Assembly: GCA_021372615.1 (NCBI GenBank)
Contig: JAJFUB010000169.1
Location: 1-64,000 of the forward strand
DNA length: 64,000 nucleotides
Direction of reading: 5' to 3'
Origin: a bacterium
Lineage (GTDB): Bacteria > Armatimonadota > Zipacnadia > Zipacnadales > UBA11051
The position numbers were made by a program, and so were the translations under genes. Below are positions 16,962 to 26,050 of this stretch, piece after piece (the first letter of the stretch is position 1; the number at the start of each line of letters is the position of its first letter). Under the pieces are notes generated by a model, which made no database searches, was not told the DNA's origin, and worked only from the letters and a program-made list of their open reading frames with translations.

Positions 16962-17729
16962 CTACTCCACGACCCCGAGCCCCCGCAGGTGCGCCACGCA
17001 CTCCCGCACATTGGCTTCCATCAGGTCCACGCTGTTGGCCGACCCGGCCACGCCCTCCAGTTCCATCGTCCACGGCCCCACGAACCCCACCTCATCCAGC
17101 ACCGCCGCCACGCCCGCGAAGTCCACGATGCCCTGCCCCAGGTTGGGGAAGTTCGGGTCGTGGTAGCCGCCGGGGGTGTCCTTGGCGTGCAGGCTGCGCA
17201 CGAACTGCGCCGCCTTGCGCGCCTCCTCCACCACGTTGACATCCTCGTTGTAGTAGTAGATGTTGGCCGTGTCCAGGTTCCACCCGATGGCCGGGTGGCC
17301 GATGGCCGCCAGGTTGGCTGCCGCCTTGTCGCCGTTCTCGCACAGGTCCTCGTGCGTCTCCATGGCCAGGAACAGCCCGTGGTCGGCCACGATGTCGCCC
17401 ACCTGCCGCAGCAGCGCGAAGGCCTCCGCATGGGGCGTCTCGCCCGCGTGCATGCTGACGAAGAACCCCCTGGCCCCCAGCTTCTGGGCGTACGCCGACG
17501 CCTGGCGCATGGTGCCCAGCAGCACCTCGGCATCATTGAGCGGCGTCGGGTGGGCATGGACGGTGGACACCTGCAGCCCGTGGGGCTCGATGGTCCGCAG
17601 CACGTCCTCGGCGCTCTCGCCGTCCTTCATGACGATCTCCAGGTACTTCAGGTCCAGACCGGCGACCCGCTCCAGGGGCAACTGGGGGCTGCTGACATAG
17701 CCGACGCGATAGGACAGGATGTTGGGCAT
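16962..17729 (-). CDS. Sugar phosphate isomerase/epimerase-like TIM barrel protein
   Basis: 255 residues, right for the xylose-isomerase-like (AP endonuclease family 2) fold. Conserved metal and active-site pieces are visible: KYLEIVMKDG near 28-37, THAHP-type VSTVHAHPTP, AMETHEDL (Glu in the barrel), WNLDTANIY, SLHAKDTPGGYHDPNFP, and a closing WTMELEG. The enzyme probably isomerises or epimerises a sugar or inositol derivative; the substrate cannot be read. A GAGGAG site precedes the ATG. No operon partners are seen. Confidence 0.8.
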   Translation of the reverse strand: MPNILSYRVGYVSSPQLPLERVAGLDLKYLEIVMKDGESAEDVLRTIEPHGLQVSTVHAHPTPLNDAEVLLGTMRQASAYAQKLGARGFFVSMHAGETPHAEAFALLRQVGDIVADHGLFLAMETHEDLCENGDKAAANLAAIGHPAIGWNLDTANIYYYNEDVNVVEEARKAAQFVRSLHAKDTPGGYHDPNFPNLGQGIVDFAGVAAVLDEVGFVGPWTMELEGVAGSANSVDLMEANVRECVAHLRGLGVVE

Positions 17730-17752
17730 GGGAACTCCTCAGAGGGTGAAGT

Positions 17753-17820
17753 ATGAAGGATGAAGCATGAAGGAACAGCACCGCCGGCAGGGCTTCAGAA
17801 CGGACACCTTCATCCTTCAT
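17753..17820. repeat. Inverted ATGAAGGATGAAG arrays
   Basis: Left arm ATGAAGGATGAAG (17753-17765) and right arm CTTCATCCTTCAT (17808-17820) are exact 13-base complements. Each extends as degenerate 7-mers (GAAGGAT / ATCCTTC) on the outer side. It lies between the divergent isomerase and Nudix genes. It has the same design as 4009-4077 but a different 7-mer. Confidence 0.82.
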
Positions 17821-17872
17821 CCTTCTGACTTCATCCTTCCCAAAGGGATTCCCTCCCCCGAAAGCCAACAAC

Positions 17873-18433
17873 ATGGGCATGGAACGTGACGCCGAACTCG
17901 AGGAAATCCTGCTGGCCTCCGAGCACATCTTCCGGGGCAAGATCCTGCGCGTCGTGGTGGACACGGTGCGCCTGCCGGACGGCCGCGAGGCCACGCGCGA
18001 GGTCATCCACCACAACGGTGCGGTCGGCATGGTCCCGCTCACCGACGACGGGCAGGTCCTGCTGGTCCGCCAGTGGCGTCACGCGACAGGTCGCGCCTTG
18101 CTGGAGATCCCGGCCGGGGCCCTCGCCCACGGCGAAGAGCCGGACGCGTGCGCCTGCCGCGAGTTGGCCGAGGAGACCGGGTGCGTCGCCCGCCGCCTGG
18201 ACGTGCTGACCGTGCTCTACACGGCCCCGGGCTATGTCGGCGAGGCCATCACGATCTACCTGGCGCGCGACCTGCACCCCCAGGACGCCATGGGCGACGA
18301 TGACGAGAACGTGCAGGTCGTGCCACTACCCTTTGAGGAGGCCGTAGCCCGCTGCCTTGGCGGCGAGATCTGCGACGGCAAGACCATAGCCGCCCTGCTC
18401 CTGGCCCGCGAGTTCCTGGCTGCCGAGCCGTAG
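17873..18433 (+). CDS. Nudix hydrolase, ADP-ribose pyrophosphatase type
   Basis: 186 residues. The full Nudix box is at residues 82-104 (G-x5-E-x7-REL-x-EE-x-G), which binds Mg2+ and cuts a diphosphate. The preceding TREVIHHNGAVGMVPL and LLVRQWRHATGRALLEIPAG are typical of the ADP-ribose/ADP-sugar pyrophosphatase subgroup (NudF/YffH-like). It probably hydrolyses ADP-ribose or an ADP-sugar. Given the alpha-glucan genes directly downstream, ADP-glucose is a tempting but unproven substrate. An ATG two codons later is an alternative start. Confidence 0.87.
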   Translation: MGMERDAELEEILLASEHIFRGKILRVVVDTVRLPDGREATREVIHHNGAVGMVPLTDDGQVLLVRQWRHATGRALLEIPAGALAHGEEPDACACRELAEETGCVARRLDVLTVLYTAPGYVGEAITIYLARDLHPQDAMGDDDENVQVVPLPFEEAVARCLGGEICDGKTIAALLLAREFLAAEP

Positions 18434-18488
18434 CGGCGCGATCCATCGCGCCACGCGTGCGCCCCGAGCCAACCCGATCTCGCCCCAT

Positions 18489-18510
18489 ACATCATTCATC
18501 ATTCATCATT
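18489..18510. repeat. Single-arm CATCATTCATCATTC tract
   Basis: A run of about three CATCATT 7-mers, identical to the arms at 4059-4077. No matching inverted arm is seen nearby. It lies just before the debranching enzyme start, which lacks a clear ribosome site. Confidence 0.7.
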
Positions 18511-18527
18511 CGCCGTCCCCCACTCCC

Positions 18528-20570
18528 ATGACCCACTTCAACTCCACCATCCTCCACGACCTCCCCGCCGCCCTCCGCCGCGAGTGGCTCGAGACCGACG
18601 GCCTCGGCGGCTTCGCGATGGGGACCATCGTGGGCGCCAACACCCGCCGCTACCACGGCCTCCTGGTCGCCGCCGCCGAGCCCCCCGTCGGCCGCCGCGT
18701 GCTGGTGGCCAAGGTGGAGGACCGCCTGCTCGCCGACGGCGCCGTCCTCGAGTTGAGCTGCAACGAGTACGACGGGGCCATCCACCCGCAGGGCCACCTG
18801 TGCCAGGAGGAGTTCCGCCTCGACCCCTGGCCGGTCTGCACCTGGGCGCAGGACGGCTTCCGCCTGCGCCGGTCGCTGTTCATGCCGCACGGCCTGGGCC
18901 TGACGGTGCTCCGCTACGACCTGCTGGACGCCCCACAGCCGGCCTGGCTGCACTGCCGCCCCCTGGTCGCCGGCCGCGACATGCACCACCTGCAGCGCTC
19001 CGGCGGCGGCCTCAAGCCCCACACCGACCTGTCGGCCCACCGGCTCGCCATGCAGCCGTATGACCCGGCCTCGCGCTTTGCCCTCGATTTCCCGCACGGC
19101 GAGTTCCGCCCCGATGGCCTGTGGTACTACAACTTCCGCTACGCCCGCGAGCAGGAGCGCGGCCTGGACTACCTGGAGGACCTCTACAGCCCCGGCGAGG
19201 TCGTCTGGCTGCTGCGCCCGGGCGAGACGGTCTGGCTGGTGCTCAGCCGCGACGCCGTGGGAGCGGTCACCGACCGCGAAGACTGCGAGGCCCTGATGGC
19301 CGCCGAACGGCAGCGTCGCGACACCGTGGGAGCGGTCACCGACCGCGAAGGCTGCGAGGCCCTGATGGCCGCCGAACGACAGCGTCGCGACGCCGTGGGA
19401 GCGGTCACCGACCGCGACGACGAGGTCGCCGCCCGCCTGGCCCTCGCCGCCGACCAGTTCATTGTGGACCGCACCGTCCGCGCCGTCCCCTCCCGGACGA
19501 TCATCGCCGGCTATCCATGGTTTGGCGACTGGGGCCGGGACACGATGATCGCGCTCTTCGGCCTGACACTGACCACCCGGCGCTATGCCGATTGCCGCGC
19601 CATGCTCGAGACCTTCGTCGCCGGGATGCGCCACGGCCTCGTCCCCAACCTGTTCGTGGAAAGCGGCGACCCGGGCTACAACACTGTGGACGCCACGTTG
19701 TGGCTGTTCGTGGCCCTGCGGCGCTACCTGCAAGCCACCGGCGACATGGCCTTCCTCGCCGCCATCTGGCCCGCCCTGCGCGAGTCGCTGGAGGCGCACC
19801 TCGCGGGCACGGACTTCGGCATTCACATGACCGAGGACGGCCTTCTGACCGCCGGCGACGCCTCGACGCAACTGACGTGGATGGACGCCAAGGTGGACGA
19901 CTGGGTGGTCACGCCCCGCCACGGCAAGGCGGTCGAGATCAACGGCTTGTGGTACAATGCCCTCCGCATCGGCGCCTTCCTGGCCGACAAGCTAGGCGAC
20001 GCGACTGCCGCGCGCTACGAGGCTCTCGCCCGGCGCACGAAGACAGGCTTCACGCAGTTCTGGTATGCTGAGGGCGGCTACTGTTACGATGTCCTGCGCC
20101 CGGACGGCCCCGATGCGGCCCTGCGCCCGAACCAACTCATCGCCTGCGCCCTGCCGTACCATGTGCTGGGCCCGGCGCAGCGCCGCAGCATCCTGGAGCA
20201 GGCCACAGCGCACCTGCTGACCCCATACGGCCTGCGTACGCTGGCCCCCGGCAGCGAGGGCTATTGCGCCCACTACGGCGGCGACCGCTGGGCCCGCGAC
20301 GGGGCCTATCACCAGGGCACGGTCTGGCCCTGGCTGCTGGGCCCGTACCTGACGACATGGTTCGACGTGATGGGCGTGAGCGACGACACCCGCCGCCAGG
20401 CAAGGGCCTTGCTCCAGCCGTTGGTCGCGCATCTGGACGACGCCGGCCTGGGCTCGATCTCCGAGATCTTCGATGCCGAGGCCCCATACGCTCCGCACGG
20501 CTGCCCCGCGCAAGCCTGGAGCGTAGGCGAACTCCTCCGCTGCTGGGTCCAGTACAAACTGGCCCAGTAG
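18528..20570 (+). CDS. Glycogen debranching enzyme (GDE_C family)
   Basis: 680 residues. The N-terminal domain begins with REWLETDGLGGFAMGTIVGANTRRYHGLL-like signatures (residues 17-46) of bacterial amylo-alpha-1,6-glucosidase. The C-terminal (alpha/alpha)6 domain has IIAGYPWFGDWGRDTMIALF and NLFVESGDPGYNTVDATLWL, including the acidic residues expected for catalysis. It should remove 1,6-linked branch stubs from glycogen. Residues 242-296 in the interdomain linker are unusual: a 23-residue unit (DAVGAVTDREDCEALMAAER plus QRR) occurs twice and starts a third time. The DNA carries the hairpin repeat each time. It is first of three alpha-glucan genes. Confidence 0.9.
   Translation: MTHFNSTILHDLPAALRREWLETDGLGGFAMGTIVGANTRRYHGLLVAAAEPPVGRRVLVAKVEDRLLADGAVLELSCNEYDGAIHPQGHLCQEEFRLDPWPVCTWAQDGFRLRRSLFMPHGLGLTVLRYDLLDAPQPAWLHCRPLVAGRDMHHLQRSGGGLKPHTDLSAHRLAMQPYDPASRFALDFPHGEFRPDGLWYYNFRYAREQERGLDYLEDLYSPGEVVWLLRPGETVWLVLSRDAVGAVTDREDCEALMAAERQRRDTVGAVTDREGCEALMAAERQRRDAVGAVTDRDDEVAARLALAADQFIVDRTVRAVPSRTIIAGYPWFGDWGRDTMIALFGLTLTTRRYADCRAMLETFVAGMRHGLVPNLFVESGDPGYNTVDATLWLFVALRRYLQATGDMAFLAAIWPALRESLEAHLAGTDFGIHMTEDGLLTAGDASTQLTWMDAKVDDWVVTPRHGKAVEINGLWYNALRIGAFLADKLGDATAARYEALARRTKTGFTQFWYAEGGYCYDVLRPDGPDAALRPNQLIACALPYHVLGPAQRRSILEQATAHLLTPYGLRTLAPGSEGYCAHYGGDRWARDGAYHQGTVWPWLLGPYLTTWFDVMGVSDDTRRQARALLQPLVAHLDDAGLGSISEIFDAEAPYAPHGCPAQAWSVGELLRCWVQYKLAQ
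19251..19415 (+). repeat. In-frame 69-bp tandem repeat carrying hairpin element, copies 3-5
   Basis: Units begin at 19251, 19320 and 19389 (period exactly 69, 23 codons; the third is partial). Each contains GCGGTCACCGACCGC at 19263, 19332 and 19401. Without the insertion the protein would read directly from SRD into DEVAARLALAADQ. Very few base changes separate the units, so the duplication is recent. Confidence 0.92.
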
Positions 20571-20583
20571 CCGCCGTTGCCGT

Positions 20584-20766
20584 TCCCCCTCCCTTCAGGG
20601 AGGGGGTAGGGGGTAGGCAGCCGTCGCCGTCCGTGCCGTCTACAGTACTCACCGTCGCACGGCGTCCTAGCCCCGCGCCTGCGGCGCGACCCCTCCCTAA
20701 AGGGAGGGGTTGGGCACATCGCCGTTGCCTTTCCCCCTCCCTTCAGGGAGGGGGTAGGGGGTAGGC
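20584..20766. repeat. Second CTCCCTTCAGGGAGGGGGTAG repeat cluster
   Basis: Direct copies at 20584-20618 and 20732-20766, with an inverted copy (ACCCCTCCCTAAAGGGAGGG context) at 20668-20716 between them. This is the same direct-inverted-direct arrangement as at 12399-12562. It fills the gap between the debranching and GH15-like genes. Confidence 0.9.
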
Positions 20767-20816
20767 CGCCGTTCGCCGCTCGCCGCCGCCAGCACAACTC
20801 AGGAACTCACCAACAC

Positions 20817-22793
20817 ATGGTCTTTCTCCCCACCTCCGCCGTCGGCAATGGCCGCACCCTCTGCACCCTCGGCCGCGCCGGCGAGATCATGACTCTCTTC
20901 TACCCGCGCCTGGACTTCGCCCAGAACATCGAGGAGTGCCTCCCCGCCCTGTACCTGGGCGAGCCCGGCCACGGCCGCCTCCTCTACACCTTCGAGCACG
21001 AGTTCGCCAGCGCGCAACGCTACCTCCCGGACACGAACATCGTCGTGACGGAGCTGCGCCTGTCCGACCCACCGCTGGAGATCACCTTCACGGACTTCTG
21101 CCCGCCCGACAGCACGAGCCTCATCCGCCTGGTCCGCCTCGCCAACCCCGGCGAGCACACCGTCTCGGGCGCTTTCGGGCACTACTTCGATCTGCGCCTG
21201 GGCGAAGTCTACGGCAAGCAAGCCGCGGGCTATGACCCGGCCGCCGGGCACTTCGTGCAGTACTTCCGCGGCGTCGCGGTCGCCGTGGGCGGCTCCGCCC
21301 CGGACACCTCACGCGTGGGCAAGTCGCTGGCCTTCGACGAGCGCAGCGCCAAGTTCGACCTGCAGGACGGCCACCTGAACGGTCAGTCCGACGACATCGG
21401 CCGCGTCAACTTCGCCGGGCTGCACCGCTTCTCGCTGGCGCCGGGGGAGCGCGCCGACCTGTGGCTGGTGCTGTCGGCCGGCCCGTCGCGCGAGGCGGCG
21501 GTGGCCGAGCTGCGCCGCCTCAAGAACCTCGGCCCCGACGCCCTGCTACGCCTGACGCAGGACTACTGGACCCATTGGCTCAGCCGCCGCGTCCCCGTCG
21601 AGCTGCCCGACGAGTTCGAGCAGGCGTATCGCCGGGCGCTACTGTCGCTGGCGCTGCTCCAGGACGAGGCCACCGGGAGCATCATCGCCGCCCCGGAGTT
21701 CGACCCGGGCTACGAGCGCTGCGGCGGCTATGGCTACTGCTGGCCCCGCGACGCCTCCGAAGCCGCCGGGGCGCTGGCGCAGGCCGGCTATCCCGACGCT
21801 CTCCGCCGCCTGTGCGAGTGGTACCGCGTGGCGCAGCTCCCACATGGCCTGTGGGGCCAGCGTCACTGGTCGGACGGCCAGGTCGCGGCCTCGTGGGCGC
21901 TACGCCGGGGCTTTGAGCAGCTCGACCAGACCGCAGCCGCCCTCGATTCGGTCTGTCAGTTCATCCTCGCCGGCGACGCCGCCGAGGGCCCCCGCCGCCT
22001 GGACGCGTACTGGGACTGCGTCGAGCGCGCCGCCCGCGCCCTGTCCGAACAGGTGGACGACCGCGGCCTGCACCACTTCGCCTGCGACCTGTGGGAGACA
22101 TACTGCGGCGTCTTCCTGTACACCAACGCCGCCTTCGCTCGGGCCTTTGACGCCGCGCACGGTTGCGCGCTCCTGGCGGATCGCCCGGCCCTGGCGGACG
22201 AGTGGCTGCAGACCTCGAAGCGTCTGGCCGAGGCCTGCAAGAACCTGTACAATGGCGTTGCCTTCCCGCGCGGCCTGAACGCCGCGGGCGACCTGGACGA
22301 GGCCGTGGACACTGCCAACCTCGGCCTGGTCGAGCCCTGGCGCGTGCTGTCGCCGCACGACCCGCGCGACCGCGCGATGATCCTGTCGAACCTGCAGGAG
22401 ACCGAGCGCCGTCTGCGCCAGCCGTTGGGCGACCATGTGGGCCTCCGCCGCTTCGAGGGTGACGGCTACCTGGGCGGCGTGGTCGGCTGTGTGAACACGC
22501 TGTGGGCCGCGCAGGTGTACCTCCGCCTGGCGGCGGCCGAGCAGGCCGACAAGCCCGACGAAGCCCGCGAGTTCCGCGACCGGGCGGTGGCGTACGTGCG
22601 CTGCTGCCTGGCCCACACGACGCCGACGGGCCTGCTGCCCGAGCTGATCGGCCTGCAGCCCGACACGCCCTACTGGGCCGCCCCGCACGCCTGGGCCTCG
22701 GCCCTGATGGTCCGCTGTACCCACCTCCTCCACGAGACCCGGGGACTGGGTGGAGCAGAGGGTGAAGGGTCGAGGGGCGAGGGTCAAGGGTAA
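20817..22793 (+). CDS. GH15-family glucoamylase-like protein
   Basis: 658 residues. Residues 1-260 form the beta-sandwich super-domain seen in bacterial and archaeal glucoamylases (GNGRTLCTLGRAGEIMTLFYP opening, split here: GNGRTLCTL and GEIMTLFYPRLD). Residues 270-645 are the (alpha/alpha)6 catalytic domain with GGYGYCWPRDASEAAGAL near 307-324 and a late LLPELIG and PYWAAPHAWASALM. These regions hold the general acid and base in GH15. It should release glucose from alpha-glucan ends. There is no signal peptide, so it acts in the cytoplasm. The last dozen residues (GAEGEGSRGEGQG) come from the intergenic repeat that overlaps the gene end. Confidence 0.85.
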   Translation: MVFLPTSAVGNGRTLCTLGRAGEIMTLFYPRLDFAQNIEECLPALYLGEPGHGRLLYTFEHEFASAQRYLPDTNIVVTELRLSDPPLEITFTDFCPPDSTSLIRLVRLANPGEHTVSGAFGHYFDLRLGEVYGKQAAGYDPAAGHFVQYFRGVAVAVGGSAPDTSRVGKSLAFDERSAKFDLQDGHLNGQSDDIGRVNFAGLHRFSLAPGERADLWLVLSAGPSREAAVAELRRLKNLGPDALLRLTQDYWTHWLSRRVPVELPDEFEQAYRRALLSLALLQDEATGSIIAAPEFDPGYERCGGYGYCWPRDASEAAGALAQAGYPDALRRLCEWYRVAQLPHGLWGQRHWSDGQVAASWALRRGFEQLDQTAAALDSVCQFILAGDAAEGPRRLDAYWDCVERAARALSEQVDDRGLHHFACDLWETYCGVFLYTNAAFARAFDAAHGCALLADRPALADEWLQTSKRLAEACKNLYNGVAFPRGLNAAGDLDEAVDTANLGLVEPWRVLSPHDPRDRAMILSNLQETERRLRQPLGDHVGLRRFEGDGYLGGVVGCVNTLWAAQVYLRLAAAEQADKPDEAREFRDRAVAYVRCCLAHTTPTGLLPELIGLQPDTPYWAAPHAWASALMVRCTHLLHETRGLGGAEGEGSRGEGQG

Positions 22794-23121
22794 CGGCCAC
22801 GGCGCCGGCGCCATCGAGGCCCGGACGCCGTTACCGTCGAGGCCCGGAGGGCCGACTCAATCTAGGCGGGGGCGGAAGCCCCCGTCCGCACGGGCCGCCC
22901 TGCTTCCCCTCGGCGGAGTCGTGGGGTGCCCCGCAGGGGCGGTGCCCCACGAACGCCCCCGGCCGGGTCGGAGGTAGGCGCGGGCGTGGCGCCGGATGTG
23001 TCGCCCCTCCGGGCCTCTTGGCGGAGGGGAGGATGAGGGATGCCCGGCGGACGGGCGCTGCCGCGCCGTCATTGTCACCATCGGCCAATGCCCGGATGCC
23101 TTTGCCGTTACCCTTGACCCT
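22780..23121. repeat. Inverted AGGGTCAAGGGTAACGGC arms bracketing the GH15-GH57 gap
   Basis: Left arm at 22780-22797 and right arm at 23104-23121 are exact 18-base complements more than 300 bases apart. Both continue outward as degenerate CCTTGAC/GTCAAGG 7-mers. The 373-base gap between the genes holds no credible gene; inside the arms is a GC-rich stretch with imperfect palindromes (GGGCCTCTTGGCGG, GCCCCACGA/TCGTGGGGC). Confidence 0.82.
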
Positions 23122-23166
23122 TGACCCTAGACCCTGAACCCTTGACCCTCCGCCCCTGGAGTCCCT

Positions 23167-24900
23167 ATGGAATCGCCGTTTGGCGCCATCTGCCTCATTC
23201 TCCATGGCCACATCCCGTACGTCCTGGGCCACAGCACCTGGCCGCATGGCAGCAACATGATGTACGAGGCCGCGGCCGACACGTACATCCCGCTGCTGTG
23301 GGCCTGTGAGGAGCTGGCTCACGAGGGCATCCCCATGAACATCACCCTGGGGCTGACGCCCATCGTGATGGAGCAGCTCGCCGACGAGCGCTTCCAGGAG
23401 TGGTTCCCCGGCTATCTGGAGCACCGCTGCTGGAAGGCCGCCGAGAACGCCGACGAGTTCCGGGCCCGCGGCGACGGCCACCTGGCCTACCTGGCCGAGC
23501 GCTGGCGCGATCATTTCGCGGCCCTGCAGGAAGCCTACGTGGGGCGGTACGAGCGCGACCTGCTGGGCCAGTTCCGCCGGCACCAGGACGAGGGGCGCCT
23601 GGAGATCATGGCCTCGGCCGCCACCCATGGCTACCTGCCGCTGCTGCATGAGGAGGGCAGCGTGCAGGGCCAGATCATGCAGGGGCTGGACACCTACGAG
23701 CGCCACATGGGCCGCCGCGCCCGGGCCTTCTGGCTGCCCGAGTGCGCCTACCGCCCCCGGACCATGTGGGCCTCCCCGCTCTCGGGCGCCCGCGAGACCC
23801 CCTGGCCGCGCAAGGGCCTCGAGGAGTTCCTGGGCGAGAACGGCGTGGACTACTTCATCGTGGACAACCGCGTGGGGCTCGCCGGCGGCGACCCGCTGCC
23901 GGTCCGCGTCGAGCGTGAAGACACTCTCGGCAAGGCCTGGAGCCGCATCGTCCGCGCGGGTGACTATGCCGACCCCAAGACGGTCTACCGCCCGTACTTC
24001 GTCGGCCGCCACTTCGAGGATCACCCCCCGGTGGCCGCCCTCATCCGCGACCCGGGCACCTCGGAGAAGGTCTGGAGCGGCGACATCGGCTACCCGGGCG
24101 ACTTCAACTACCTCGACTTCCACAAGAAGCACGTCCCCGGCGACCACCGCTACTGGCGCATCACCGATGCCGCCCACGACCTGGGCTCCAAGCAGCCCTA
24201 CCAGCCCGAGTGGGCCGAGGAGCACGTGCGCGAGCACGCCGGCAACTTCCTGTGGACCGTCAAGGAGACGCTGCTGCACGCCCCCCACCCGGACGGCCAG
24301 CTCCCGGCCGTGATCGCCCCCTTCGATGCCGAGCTGTTCGGCCACTGGTGGTACGAAGGGCCGCGCTGGCTCGTGCACGCCCTCCGCTGGATGCACTTCG
24401 ATCCCGACCTGCAGGTGATGACGGGCTCGCAGTACGTCCGCCGGCACGAGCCGACGTCGGCGGTCACGCTGCCGGAGGGCTCCTGGGGCGTGAACGCCAC
24501 CCACGAGGTCTGGCTCAACCCCGACCTCGAATGGGTCTGGCGGCGCATCTACGACGCGGAGGCCGACTTCCAGGCGCTCGTGCGCGACCACGGCCCCGGC
24601 CACGATGACTCCATGCGGGCCCTCGTCCAGCAGGCCGCCCGCGAGCTGCTCCTCCTGCAGGCCTCCGACTGGCCCTTCCTCATCACCACCGGCACGGCGG
24701 CGGACTACGCCGCCCAGCGCCTCGTGGGGCACCACGAGGACTACAAGCGCGTGGCCGAGATGGCCCGCCGCTACGGCCGCCGCGAGACCCTGTCCGAGGA
24801 CGACTGGGCCTGGCTGGGGCAGCTCCAGGAGCGCGACCGCCCCTTCCCGGACGCCGACCCAACCCACTTCGGCGCCATCCGGTACCCCGCTCGGACGTAG
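23167..24900 (+). CDS. GH57 1,4-alpha-glucan branching enzyme-like
   Basis: 577 residues. GH57 landmarks in order: HGHIPYVLG near residue 13 (the first histidine motif), [23 protein letters not shown] with the likely nucleophile Glu192, and [18 protein letters not shown] with the likely acid Asp387. The C-terminal helical part (residues 440-570) with [12 protein letters not shown] fits DUF1957-type branching enzymes. It would move alpha-1,4 chain ends to make 1,6 branches. Together with the debranching and GH15-like genes it forms a glycogen-handling set. A GGAG site precedes the ATG. Confidence 0.9.
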   Translation: MESPFGAICLILHGHIPYVLGHSTWPHGSNMMYEAAADTYIPLLWACEELAHEGIPMNITLGLTPIVMEQLADERFQEWFPGYLEHRCWKAAENADEFRARGDGHLAYLAERWRDHFAALQEAYVGRYERDLLGQFRRHQDEGRLEIMASAATHGYLPLLHEEGSVQGQIMQGLDTYERHMGRRARAFWLPECAYRPRTMWASPLSGARETPWPRKGLEEFLGENGVDYFIVDNRVGLAGGDPLPVRVEREDTLGKAWSRIVRAGDYADPKTVYRPYFVGRHFEDHPPVAALIRDPGTSEKVWSGDIGYPGDFNYLDFHKKHVPGDHRYWRITDAAHDLGSKQPYQPEWAEEHVREHAGNFLWTVKETLLHAPHPDGQLPAVIAPFDAELFGHWWYEGPRWLVHALRWMHFDPDLQVMTGSQYVRRHEPTSAVTLPEGSWGVNATHEVWLNPDLEWVWRRIYDAEADFQALVRDHGPGHDDSMRALVQQAARELLLLQASDWPFLITTGTAADYAAQRLVGHHEDYKRVAEMARRYGRRETLSEDDWAWLGQLQERDRPFPDADPTHFGAIRYPART

Positions 24901-24921
24901 TGCGGGCTTCCAGCCCGCACT
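24899..24921 (+). terminator. Hairpin overlapping the GH57 stop codon
   Basis: AGTGCGGGCT-TCC-AGCCCGCACT, a perfect 10-bp stem that starts in the stop codon. It has no T-tract. Confidence 0.5.
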
Positions 24922-24976
24922 GGAACCTTGCCTTGCCGCAGTGCTACGAACCCCCGGCAAACGTCCGTATCTCGTG

Positions 24977-25009
24977 CTACTTGGGGCCGCTACACGAGGC
25001 CCCAAGTAG
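24977..25009. repeat. CTACTTGGGGCC hairpin upstream of pilin array
   Basis: CTACTTGGGGCC (24977-24988) pairs perfectly with GGCCCCAAGTAG (24998-25009), loop of 9. It lies about 95 bases before the first pilin of the tandem array. Confidence 0.7.
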
Positions 25010-25103
25010 TGTAGGCTATACCGTAGGGGAATGCTCTGCCACTGCGGCAGGGCCATGGAGACCTGGAACACCCGGGGCCCAACCCCACTGGAGGGACATG
25101 CAC

Positions 25104-25823
25104 ATGCTACGACGTGGCTTCACCCTTATCGAGTTGTTGGTCGTCATCGCCATCATTGCCATCCTGGCGGCGATCCTCTTCCCGGTCTTTGCCAAGGCCC
25201 GTGAGAAGGCCCGGCAGTCCAGTTGCCTGTCGAACGTGAAGCAGCTCGGCTTGGCCATGTTGCAGTACGCCCAGGATTACGATGAACGGCTGCCGATGGC
25301 TTACGACCTCGGCTCGCCCCGCAACGGCCTGATCCTCACCACCATGCCCTACGTCAAGAGCTTCCAGGTGCACGACTGCCCCAGCGCCAGCGAGAACTCC
25401 GTCAACAACTACCTGGGCAGTCGCAGTTACGGCTACAACACCGCCCTCTTTGCGGTGAACGGCCCTTCACGGCTGTTGGGGGAGATCGTGCGCCCGGCGG
25501 AGATCGCGATGATGGGCGATGTCTGCCAGGACAACAATGCTCAGTACAAGCTCCAGCAGCCGAGTGTCGGACGGTTCATGTGCGACCCGGATGGCAGCAA
25601 CTGCCGCGTGTGTGGCGGCACCCACAACTCGCGCTATGCCACGCCGCTGGCCGGGCCGACCGGTACGCATACCTGGCAGTATGACCCCCCCTACTTCAAC
25701 TTCCTGGAGCGACACAACGGCACCGGCAACGTCGGCTTCTGCGACGGGCACGCCAAGGCAATGAAGCACTCCACCCTGTACAACAACGGGAGCAATGCTC
25801 CCTACTTCAACGCGACTCAGTAG
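25104..25823 (+). CDS. Pilin-like protein, array member 1
   Basis: 239 residues from the ATG at 25104, chosen because GGAGGG is 8 bases upstream and the leader becomes the short MLRRG type; another ATG lies two codons earlier. It has the prepilin motif, then [14 protein letters not shown]. The globular domain is the longest of the set here, with extra Cys-containing segments ([13 protein letters not shown] near residue 165) that could form disulfides. It ends with [20 protein letters not shown], a variant of the H-x-G...DGH motif. Probably a surface fibre or minor pseudopilin subunit. Confidence 0.86.
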   Translation: MLRRGFTLIELLVVIAIIAILAAILFPVFAKAREKARQSSCLSNVKQLGLAMLQYAQDYDERLPMAYDLGSPRNGLILTTMPYVKSFQVHDCPSASENSVNNYLGSRSYGYNTALFAVNGPSRLLGEIVRPAEIAMMGDVCQDNNAQYKLQQPSVGRFMCDPDGSNCRVCGGTHNSRYATPLAGPTGTHTWQYDPPYFNFLERHNGTGNVGFCDGHAKAMKHSTLYNNGSNAPYFNATQ

Positions 25824-25875
25824 CTGCCACGTCCCGAGTAACTGCGCGGGCAGGAGAGTAGCCTGATAGAGAGCA

Positions 25876-25904
25876 AGCGCTGGGCTGCCCGCTGGCCCAG
25901 CGCT
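25876..25904 (+). terminator. Hairpin after array member 1
   Basis: AGCGCTGGGC (25876-25885) with GCCCAGCGCT (25895-25904), a perfect 10-bp stem and 9-nt loop. No T-tract is visible. Confidence 0.5.
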
Positions 25905-26050
25905 GTGGCCACGGCGCTAACAGCCCTTCCAGGTCTGGCCCTCACCACCAGTCCGGGCCGCTTGCCGTCCCGCTTCCTTGCGACACACTGGGCAGGGAGA
26001 TGCCGTGCTGCCGTTGAAGATATATCCCATACTGCCTTGAGGTGATTACC

